Source of the DNA: Nitzschia sp. pyKryTriq1
Lineage: Eukaryota > Bacillariophyta > Bacillariophyceae > Bacillariales > Bacillariaceae
Length of the DNA stretch: 64,000 nucleotides
Direction of reading: 5' to 3'
NCBI GenBank assembly: GCA_956465555.1
Contig: OY101130.1
Coordinates: 62,001 to 126,000, forward strand
In this document: one piece after another, positions 11,950 through 20,562 of the stretch
Layout: each line of letters begins with the position of its first letter
Numbering within the stretch: position 1 is the stretch's first letter
Translations under genes and position numbers: made by a program
The notes under the pieces: generated by a model
Databases searched by the model: none
The model's input: only the letters and a program-made list of their open reading frames with translations
Told to the model about the DNA's origin: nothing

Positions 11950-12966
11950 TTATTCGTGATGATGAATGATATAGATAGTAGTACTACTGCTTGTAGGTCG
12001 TAGAGTCGACGGATGAGGAGGTAGGATCATGCTTCGGGACTTATTAATATTATTGAACGTAATACCTACGTTGCAAATCGTGCACCACCAGTCGTAGTAG
12101 AAGACAAGTTCTAGTAGTAGTAGAGTAGTCCAAACACACACACACACACATAGAGAGAGAGAGAGAGCGTAGAATAGAAGGAAATGTGGATCTACTAGTA
12201 GTTTGAAACCTTATTGCGTTGATTGCTTGGGGGAAGATTGGCAACGGTCGACTGCTCCGACCTTTCTGGATTCTGGGGGATGGATCTGAGAGGGCGAGAG
12301 CGAGGGATCCCCTACGTTTCATTTCGTCATCTTGCAATCGATGATGTCATCATCTTGCAATCGATGCGCGCCAGGCTGGCCCCGGCCCTAAATAATAATG
12401 ACCAACGAGATCCAAAATGACCCATCGCTCCCCAAAAATAAAGACTGTCGAGCAAGATCGCCATAAAAGATAGCAGATAGCACAAACTAGCACAAACGCA
12501 AGAACAACGCCAACCACCACCAACAACAACACATCATAAAGAGACGAGCGAAGGGAGAGGAAGTGATTGTTCTCGGCATCTCTCGACTATTGATCCATCC
12601 ATCCATCTTTCCTTCCATCATCATTATTTCGTTCGTAGAGAAGAATCAGTGCAGTTGGAATAATATAAGCGTGCAGCAGCAGAGCAGAGCAGAGCATCAT
12701 ATTATATCAGGCATACTACTCTCTACTAGTAGAGGCGAGAACAATCGAAAGCATCGGCATCCGCGTCATCCGTGCTATATTCACAACAGGCTTCTACTAC
12801 ACTACTATACACTACTCTACACCACTCTACTTCCGGTAATAGTAGAGCTCTGCCTGCTGGTGACAGCACAAAAGAAGAATCAAGAAGGATCAAGGATCCA
12901 AAATAAGTGTCAAGTATCGAAAATAAGTACTATCAAGTATCAAGCAGGATCATCATCATCATCATC
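11950..12966. other. Intergenic region and probable 5' leader of the coiled-coil gene
   Basis: About 1 kb without a supported gene. It holds a CA/GA dinucleotide microsatellite (~12132-12167), GC-skewed sequence near 12280-12400, and many TACTACT/CTACTCTA repeats before the next ATG. A 191-codon open stretch (12563-13138) overlaps the next gene in another frame and has repeat-driven composition, so it is not taken as a gene. Confidence 0.35.
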
Positions 12967-15900
12967 ATGTCTTCGAACAACAACAACAACAATCACGATC
13001 CCAATTTGGACTTGTTGCCACCCGCCTTGCGAATGGCGGCGACTCGTCGTCCGATACGGCCCAGTGGTACTGGTGGTAGTAGTGGTACAGCTACTACTAC
13101 TACAGGAAGGGCTGTTCCATCGGTCCGCATTCCCATGAAGAATAAATCCTTTCAATTGCGCAAGGATCAGACCGATGCTCTGGCCAAAATTCGATGTCAA
13201 CCCCGTCAAGACATGATGGCCGAAGATGAGCAACGAAAACAAACCTTGTTGCGAAGGCAGACCATGAAGGCCAAACGACAAGAAGAATTGCAAATGGCCC
13301 AACGAGAAGAAAAATCCAAATCCATCATGGAAAGTATGACGACGACGACGAGTATGATGGAATCTTCGTCTTCCAACCTTGCTGCGAGTATTAGTAATAA
13401 TATGGACTATTATAATAGTGCGGATCCGGCACCGTCACCGTCCTGGCAACGATCGTCGCCACTCCTGAGTCCGACTACCGCTTCCAAACGAACATCCACC
13501 TTGAAACAACAAGCGCAAGCCATGAGAGAAAAGGTAAAAGCGTTGCAATTGGACAATGATGATGATGATGACGAGGAGAATGGCACCGCCGGTGGAAAGC
13601 CAAAACATAGTTTGGATATTGTCCAAAAGAAATTGGAAAAGGTGGAGAAATTAATGGCCAAAGAAGGAGATTCCGGCAGTAAGGAGTACAAGAAATTATC
13701 CAAAAAACGTCAACAATATCAAGCCGAATTGGAAGAATTTCAATTGCGCGAACAACAACGAGCCGATGCTATTGCCCAAGCCAAGGCTGAAGCCGAAGAA
13801 GTGGAACGTATGGCCCAACAAGCGGAACAAGAAGAAAAAGAAGCAGCCGCAGCCGCAGCCGAACAACAACGACGACGCAAAGAACAAGAATCATCGGCCA
13901 AAATGGCGGAAGAAGCTCGATTGTTAAAAGAACGGGCCGAAGCTCTCAAGGCCAAACGAGAATTGGAATCTGTACCACCACCACCACCACCACCCCCTGC
14001 TAAAGAAGACGACGACGATGATGATGATGATGATGATTCGGAATCTGAAATTGAGGTCGAGTCCGTGGCCGAACAAGAAAAAGTAGAAGAAGAAGAAGTC
14101 ATGGATGAAAAGGAACGTATTCGACAGGCACGAATCGAAGAATATCGCCAGAAAATGGCCGAAAAGAAAGAACAAGAGGAAGCGGCCCAACGCAAGGCCG
14201 AACAAGCCAAGGAATTCAAAATCCTCAAGAAAAAACTCCAAAAACTCGAAGGAATGATCTCCGAAGCAGAAGACGATGGAAAGGATACTACCAAACTCTT
14301 CAAGAAAAAGAATGAATATATATCTCAACTGGAAGAATTCGACCAGTGGAAAGACGAACTGGCAGCTCGTCAAAAGGCCGAACAAGCTGAGCGGGAGCGA
14401 AAAGAGCGAGAAGAAGCCGAGCGACAACGCAAGGCAGCTTTGGAGCAAGAACGACGTCGTAAAGCGGAAGAGGAAGCCGAACGTCGTCGTGAGGAAGCGG
14501 AAAAGGCCCAGCGTGAACTAGAACGATTGGAAAAGGAGCGAGAAGAAGAGGCACAGAGGCTACGCGTAGAACGTCTGGAGAAGGAACGCATCGAAAGGGA
14601 AGAGGCAGAAGCAAGACGGATTCAAGACGAAGAACGTGCTGCTCGAGAAGCAGAGGAAGCCGAAGAACTTGCTGCCCGAGAGGCGGAAGAAGCAGAGCAG
14701 CGTGCTGCAAGAGAAGCAGTGGAAGCGGAGGAGCGTGCGGCTAGAGAGGCTGAAATGGCTATACAGCGGGCCGAGCAAGATCGACTCAATGCGGAACGGC
14801 GAAAGCAAGAAGAGGAAGAAAATGCCCAACGACGCGAGGAGCTACGGGAACAAACCCGCGCTGCGGAAGCACAAGCCGCCTCTGAGGAAGGCCAACGACC
14901 AGCCGCCGCCGCTACCAAAGCCGAAGCCTCACAGGACTTTATGGATCTGCGGAATATTCCGGAACCTCACTCGGCCAATACAAAGAAGATTTTGAGTGAG
15001 ATTGAATCGCTAGAAGATCTTCAAGCGAGACTGGAAAAGACGCTCAAGCAAAATGGTATCGCAGCCTCGGAAGACATTCCGTACGAGGTTGCCAAGGATA
15101 AGATTGCTCAACTCCAGGAACAGATGCAGGCCCTGGCTGTTAGCGAAGAAGATCAATTCGTCGTGCAGAAGAAATATTACAGCTTGGAGGAAGAATTGTC
15201 CAAGTACGTCACCGCCATGATGTTGACAGATGAATTCGCGGAGGAACAGCGAATGGCAGAAGAAAAGTGGGAAGCGAGCATCGAAGTCGATAATATTGCT
15301 GCTCTTCGCAAGATCCGAAGTTACATGCCAGTCAATATTCGCAACATGACGGAGGATGAATTGACCAACAATCCTACTCCCAACGGCAAGATGCTTCCCA
15401 AGGCCATCCCCAAGAAATTCAAGCGAACCAACGTCCTTCAACTGCTTCGAGTCGATCCTCACGATTTAGAACGTATGCATCCATCGTTGATTGAAGGATT
15501 ACGAAGTACTGGTCTTACTTTGACCGAGCGACGTGCTCTTCATGAACATCTGAAAGAAGTCGGTGCCCAGTGGCAAGAGATGCAACAAGATCCGTCGATT
15601 GAACGCAAATATTCGTGGTTTTTAGGGCTCAAATCTAAATTCAAGGAAATGGTCACTGCCTACGACAAGCACGTTCAAGAGTACGGCCCACCGGGCAATC
15701 ATCCGTATGCCAAACGCAACGACCCTCAAGGCGGTGGCTGTCCTATGATTGGCAATCAATGCCCTGTCAAGGCTGACGCAGCCACACCGTACGATGATGA
15801 TTATGGCTTTACTCAAGACGCCGAGTACGAAGGTTCATCCAGTGATACGCCTACCAAGGCCTTTCACGTCAAGTCCAAAGCACGCATCAATACAGGTGGC

Positions 15901-17331
15901 GCCAAAGCCAAGGATGATGCGCTCATGGCGTCTATCCGAGAACGACTCAATTTGAGCGAACCGGAAACAGCCATTGAAAGCAAACTTCTACGGGAACTCT
16001 TCTTTGCGGAGAAGCGGGCGATCAATTTAGAGAAACAATTGACTCAAAACGGTATCGCCTTGCCGAAAGAGGACATCAGCTATGCTGTCGCCAAGGCCAA
16101 GGTCGCGGAGATTACCGAAGATATCAAGGAAATCGCTAGCAAGATGGGGTCGACATCCGACATGAAGGAAATGATGCAGCTCGAGAAAGAGTACTCGTCT
16201 CTCTCCGACGACTTGGAAAAGTACAACAACGCTCTCATGTTGACCAAGGAATGGGCGCTCGAGTTGTTGGAAAAGGAACGACAATGGGAAGAAGGCGTCC
16301 GACCCGACAATGAGGAGGCTCTTCGCAAGATTCGTCGTCACATGCCCGTCAACATTAAGGATTTGAGCGAACAAGACATGATCCAAGGGACGACGCCGAA
16401 TGGAAAGCAACTTCCCCAAAATATTGTCCGTAAATTCAAGCGTACCAATATTCTACAATTGGTTCGCATGCCGCCGAGTATGATCGAGCCGATGCACCCT
16501 TCGTCGTTGGAAGGGATGAGATCCACTGGACTGACCATGACCGAACGTCGAGCGCTCCATGAACACTTGAAAGATTTGGGGGTCAAGTGGAAGGCGGCCT
16601 CGAATGACAAAATGTCCGAACGTAAATGGATGTGGCACGAATCCCTGCGGAGCAAATTCAAGGAACTTGTGGACAAATACCAGAAGCATGTTGATGAGTT
16701 TGGACCGCCAGGCAACCATCCATATGCAAAAGCACGGGGCGATCCTGGCTGTCCCTTGCTTGGCAAGCAATGTCCTCTCAAGGCTGATCTAGAAGTCGAC
16801 TACAGTGACGACTACGGATTCCCAGCCGAAGATGTATATAATGTCGAAAAGGTCAAAAAGTCAAACCTCCTGACAGTGGAAGAACTCGAACGACGGAAGC
16901 AAGATGACGATTGGGGATACGACGCCCCGGCCCCAAAAGAAGTAGAGCCCAGTCAGCCTCCCATGGCTGGACTAATGGCCGCGATCGGTTCGAGAGGCGG
17001 CGATGGCGGCAGTAGTAGCACTAGCGTCGAACCTCCCAAGAAAGGCACTGGTCTTATCGCCGCCATTGCCAAAGCTGGCGATGGCAGTGGTGGGAATAGC
17101 AGTCGACCGCCTGCGCCGAAACTTGGAGGAGGCCTCTTGGCCGCTATCGCTTCCAAGAAAGGTGGCGTTGATGATATTCAAGCCAAGGGGGGCGGAGATG
17201 ACAAAGATGACAATACAGGTAGTAATAGTACCAGTACGCCTGCAGCAGGTCCAGCAGCCCCGGTGTCTCCCGGAAAGAAGAAACGAATGGGCGGTCTCTT
17301 GGCTTCGATTACGGGCCGAGGGAAAAAGTAG
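12967..17331 (+). CDS. Large coiled-coil protein with an internal ~300-residue duplication and WH2-like tail motifs
   Basis: Single exon, 1,454 residues from the first in-frame ATG (12967). The N-terminus is Asn/Thr-rich. A long Glu/Ala/Arg/Lys coiled coil spans ~13500-14900 and includes two copies of a ~42-residue segment ending YQAELEEFQ and YISQLEEFD. Next come two related units: ~14968-15830 and ~15960-16850. Both contain LEDLQARLEK/AINLEKQLTQ, an NG-IA start, [AE]LRKIR-x2-MPVNI, a KKFKRTN-[VI]-LQL[LV]R core, ERRALHEHLK, GPPGNHPYAK and a Cys pair GCP-x2-G-x-QCP followed by a DDYGF box. The last 120 residues carry four GL[LIM]A[AS]I motifs (~16965, 17047, 17128, 17290), the last one ending the protein with basic residues. 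They look like the LLxxI core of actin-binding WH2 motifs, but that is only an inference. No known family was recognised. Confidence 0.75.
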   Translation: MSSNNNNNNHDPNLDLLPPALRMAATRRPIRPSGTGGSSGTATTTTGRAVPSVRIPMKNKSFQLRKDQTDALAKIRCQPRQDMMAEDEQRKQTLLRRQTMKAKRQEELQMAQREEKSKSIMESMTTTTSMMESSSSNLAASISNNMDYYNSADPAPSPSWQRSSPLLSPTTASKRTSTLKQQAQAMREKVKALQLDNDDDDDEENGTAGGKPKHSLDIVQKKLEKVEKLMAKEGDSGSKEYKKLSKKRQQYQAELEEFQLREQQRADAIAQAKAEAEEVERMAQQAEQEEKEAAAAAAEQQRRRKEQESSAKMAEEARLLKERAEALKAKRELESVPPPPPPPPAKEDDDDDDDDDDSESEIEVESVAEQEKVEEEEVMDEKERIRQARIEEYRQKMAEKKEQEEAAQRKAEQAKEFKILKKKLQKLEGMISEAEDDGKDTTKLFKKKNEYISQLEEFDQWKDELAARQKAEQAERERKEREEAERQRKAALEQERRRKAEEEAERRREEAEKAQRELERLEKEREEEAQRLRVERLEKERIEREEAEARRIQDEERAAREAEEAEELAAREAEEAEQRAAREAVEAEERAAREAEMAIQRAEQDRLNAERRKQEEEENAQRREELREQTRAAEAQAASEEGQRPAAAATKAEASQDFMDLRNIPEPHSANTKKILSEIESLEDLQARLEKTLKQNGIAASEDIPYEVAKDKIAQLQEQMQALAVSEEDQFVVQKKYYSLEEELSKYVTAMMLTDEFAEEQRMAEEKWEASIEVDNIAALRKIRSYMPVNIRNMTEDELTNNPTPNGKMLPKAIPKKFKRTNVLQLLRVDPHDLERMHPSLIEGLRSTGLTLTERRALHEHLKEVGAQWQEMQQDPSIERKYSWFLGLKSKFKEMVTAYDKHVQEYGPPGNHPYAKRNDPQGGGCPMIGNQCPVKADAATPYDDDYGFTQDAEYEGSSSDTPTKAFHVKSKARINTGGAKAKDDALMASIRERLNLSEPETAIESKLLRELFFAEKRAINLEKQLTQNGIALPKEDISYAVAKAKVAEITEDIKEIASKMGSTSDMKEMMQLEKEYSSLSDDLEKYNNALMLTKEWALELLEKERQWEEGVRPDNEEALRKIRRHMPVNIKDLSEQDMIQGTTPNGKQLPQNIVRKFKRTNILQLVRMPPSMIEPMHPSSLEGMRSTGLTMTERRALHEHLKDLGVKWKAASNDKMSERKWMWHESLRSKFKELVDKYQKHVDEFGPPGNHPYAKARGDPGCPLLGKQCPLKADLEVDYSDDYGFPAEDVYNVEKVKKSNLLTVEELERRKQDDDWGYDAPAPKEVEPSQPPMAGLMAAIGSRGGDGGSSSTSVEPPKKGTGLIAAIAKAGDGSGGNSSRPPAPKLGGGLLAAIASKKGGVDDIQAKGGGDDKDDNTGSNSTSTPAAGPAAPVSPGKKKRMGGLLASITGRGKK

Positions 17332-17687
17332 AGTACTACTGTACCGTACGTATTTCTCTTTGACTTTAAAAGAATTGGCAAGTGTGAATACTTTAGCTGT
17401 TCACTATTCCTGGTATCTACTACTACTGCTACTACTTGCTTGTGATGATGTATTGGTACTTGTTGTATCTGCAGTGTACGCGGGAGCTAGCTACTCTAGC
17501 TACTCTACTATCTACTCTAGCTAGCTTGCGTAGATTGCAGACGGATAGTTCGTTGGGGTTGGAAGTAATAGAAGCAGAAGTTCTTGGAAGAATCCATATA
17601 CTGTAGATCTACTATTATATAGCCAGTATATGATTATGATTATGATTATAATTATCGTTTTCATCATCATCATCATCATCATTATCA
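17332..17687. other. Convergent 3' intergenic spacer
   Basis: The plus-strand coiled-coil gene and the minus-strand MORN gene end on either side of this 356-base stretch. It contains CTACTACT and AGCTAGC repeats and a GATTATGATTATGATTAT run near 17630-17690, and no gene. Confidence 0.35.
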
Positions 17688-18140
17688 TTATCGCTTCAAG
17701 AGTTCCATGGGATGAATAGTTGTAGTAGTAGTAGTAGTAGTAGTAGTCGTGGTAGGAGTAGGAGTACTACCGAACGATAGTAGTGGGGCGGCGGTACTAG
17801 TAGTAGTGCTTGACCGTTGTTGTTCTCGTTGTTGTTCTTGTTCTTGTTCTCGTTCTCGACAAGCAGCAGCAGAACGTTCTTGATGATAACGACGACGACG
17901 AGGACAACCACCACCACCACCACGAACGGGGACTCCATTTTTCCACAATCCATCATGTCGTAAGGTACCATCACTTCGTACTTCCATTCCCATTCCATCC
18001 ATTTCTCCTTGATTCCATTCTCCTAAATAAAATCCTCCATCGGCCCATACCAATTGTCCATGTCCATGAAAGTTGCCTTCCATAAAGTCACCTTCATATT
18101 TGCTGTAGCTGTAGGATGATGATGATGATTTTCCAGGAGT

Positions 18141-18171
<31 letters not shown>

Positions 18172-18618
18172 GTAGCAGTAGCAGTAGCAGTAGCAGTAGC
18201 AGTAGCAGTAGCAGTAGCAGTAGCAGTAGCAGTAGCAGTAGCAGTAGCAGTAGCAGTAGCAGCAGCAGCACCATCATCATCATCATCAGCATTATCAGTA
18301 CTACTACTATCACAACAAGAAGTAGAAGGAAAGATACAAATGCCACGTCCTTGACGTTGTCCATCGACCCATCCCCCCTCATAGCGTGTCCCGTCGGGAT
18401 ACGTCATGATGCCATGAATCAAATGTCCGTGCAAATGTTTGCCTCGAAAGATCCGACCATCGGGGAATTGGATTTTGCCCTTGGCAATTGGACTCGGACT
18501 TCGTACAACCATATTTGCAGCAGCAGCAGCAGCATCATTATTTTGATTATTGTTCTTTGGGCGTGGTGGTGATTGTTTGTTGGGACTCACAACGTGACGA
18601 TGCTGTTGCTGATGCTGA

Positions 18619-18653
<35 letters not shown>

Positions 18654-18680
18654 ATGACGATGGGGTGATGCCAACGTTGG

Positions 18681-18713
<33 letters not shown>

Positions 18714-19433
18714 TCGTGCAAAAGGACGACTCTTCAAGTTCATCCAGTCGGGCGATCCTGGAGGTGTCACCATAATATTCGTACCGGTATTATTGGGGTG
18801 GGCAAAGGAACCCAAGCTCATTTCCAGAGCCTCGTTGTAGTTGTAGTTGTAGTTGTAGTTGTTGTTGTTGTTGTTGTTGTTGGTGCTGTTGTTGCTGTTG
18901 TTGTTGTTGGTGCTGTAGTTGGTGGTGCTGTGAACAATAGGCGTTGCTGGCGCAGTAGCAGCAGCAGCAGCAGTAGTAGTAGCAGCAGTAATGATGTTCA
19001 TGGAAGAGTCCATCAGTCGATCATCATTATCACCATCATCATGATTTGCATATTGATATTGATATTGATATTGATATCCATGTCCATCACATTCATCATT
19101 CTCGGAAGAAGAATCATCATCGTCATCGTCATCATCATCATGATCATCATCATCATGATCGCTGGTGGTGATGACCAGCAGAGGTTGGTGACGACTGGCA
19201 TCGTCGGGATCGAAGTGGATTTCACGCATACTGCATTGCATGGCCAGTAGACCGATCGACGGCGTACTGGTAAAGGAATCCTCCATCATGATTGTCATCA
19301 TTTGCGATTGGTGCATCATGAGAGACGACGAGGAAGATGAATTCAGTACGACGACTCGTGGTTGCTGCTGCTGCTGTTGTTGCTGCTGCTGTCGTAAACG
19401 TCGACGGGGGGAGGTTGCTTGATGATGATTCAT
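17688..19433 (-). CDS. MORN-repeat protein with long homopolymer tracts
   Basis: Single exon, 581 residues, ATG at 19433. The C-terminal half has about five MORN units: FPDGRIFRGKHLHGHLIHG, YPDGTRYEGGWVDGQRQGRG, YEGDFMEGNFHGHGQLVW, GFYLGEWNQGEMDGMG and LRHDGLWKNGVPVRG. MORN repeats form beta-hairpin strips that often tether proteins to membranes or the cytoskeleton, and are sometimes fused to lipid kinases; no catalytic domain is present here. The repeat block is split by a ~50-residue Asp/Ala/Thr insert made of a GCT/ACT hexanucleotide microsatellite (~18137-18270), giving alternating Ala-Thr. The N-terminal half is Gln, Asp, Asn and Ser tracts, including a KQQQQQQ run at ~18670-18715. The minus-strand start region has no competing upstream ATG. 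Confidence 0.82.
18130..18275. repeat. AGTAGC hexanucleotide microsatellite inside the MORN gene
   Basis: About 20 near-perfect AGTAGC/AGCAGC units on the plus strand. On the coding strand it is read as alternating Ala (GCT) and Thr (ACT) codons, then poly-Ala. The unit is six bases, so length changes stay in frame. Confidence 0.9.
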
Positions 19434-20562
19434 ATTATATTACCGGTAATGGCTAGACTAGTAGTAGTAGTAGTAGTAGTAGATGGAGTTGAGGTGCTTT
19501 GCTTTGGAATGATCGATGGATGGGAATGATGTTGTGTGTTAGTTGTTGGCGGTATTGATAAATGTGTTCGCTACTAGTAGTAGTAGCTGCGGTTTGGTCT
19601 TGGGTCGGTGAGCGCGAGGCAGGGTTGCCTGCCTGGATGTTTTTGCCGCCATCATCATCGATCATAGATGATGATAGCCCCGAGGCACAATTGTTGGATT
19701 GGTCGGAACGTATTCCCATGGCAAAATCATTAATTATTAAGGAATGTCTTTCAAATAACAATACGACATTCCTCGACACCGTTTGATATTTCTTGGCATA
19801 TATCACATCCGGTCAATGACCTCTGATTTAACCGGTCCCGACGAGAAGCCATCGAGCGTGGCAGTCGCCCAAGACAGAGGGCAATAATCAAAGCCTAAAC
19901 ATTTATGGCACAATTTAAACCAAGGTGCGAAACTCACGCCGCCTACTAAATGTATCGGTCGGTATTATTGGGCCCAAGATACAAGAATGAGAATGAATGA
20001 ATGAATAATACACGAACACGAACACCAATAGGCACAGTACAGTACTACCAACAGTACCAGTACCGGTAGGTACATCGATGAGACTGTGTGGTTCTCCAAT
20101 CATTCATTCATGATTCAGTCATTCATTCATTCATTCATTCATTTCTTCGTCGTCGTAAAAAGCAGCCAGATATTACGAGTAGACTACTCTGTAATAGTAG
20201 TAGTAGCTACTCTCTACTCTACACTACTCTACTCTACTCTACTACTCTAGCTAGTAGTAGTAGAGAGAGTAGAATAGCGAGTAGTAGAGTATCATAAAGC
20301 AGCAGCGAGAAAGTGTACTGTCTACTAATTTAGTTAGTTAGTTTCTACCTCGACGGTCGAGAGCAATGAATCTCTCTTGTCCTTGCGCCGCGAGTGCCTT
20401 GTCGTGAAACACTTTTCTTTGGGTTTGGGTATGTAGTATTGCTATGTATTACCACCGGTAGTAGAGTAGTAGTAGTAGTAGTAGATACTGCTTACTCACA
20501 TCTCTACTGCTACTCTCTACTACTAGTAGTAGAGAGTACGAGTAGTACAGAGTAGACAACTG
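19434..20562. other. Intergenic region upstream of the MORN gene and downstream of the mutase gene
   Basis: About 1.1 kb. It contains a TAGTAG run (~19460-19482), an ATTC tetranucleotide array (~20098-20142) and dense CTACTCTACT repeats (~20195-20290 and 20465-20540). The promoter of the minus-strand MORN gene should lie near 19440-19700. Short open stretches near 19562-19786 have no family similarity and are not called. Confidence 0.35.

Noticed and set aside
12563-13138. 191-codon open frame before the coiled-coil gene
   Set aside because: Composition is driven by TACTACT repeats, and it overlaps the real gene in another frame.
18023-18382. Poly-Leu open frame on the minus strand
   Set aside because: It is a shifted-frame reading of the AGTAGC microsatellite within the MORN gene.
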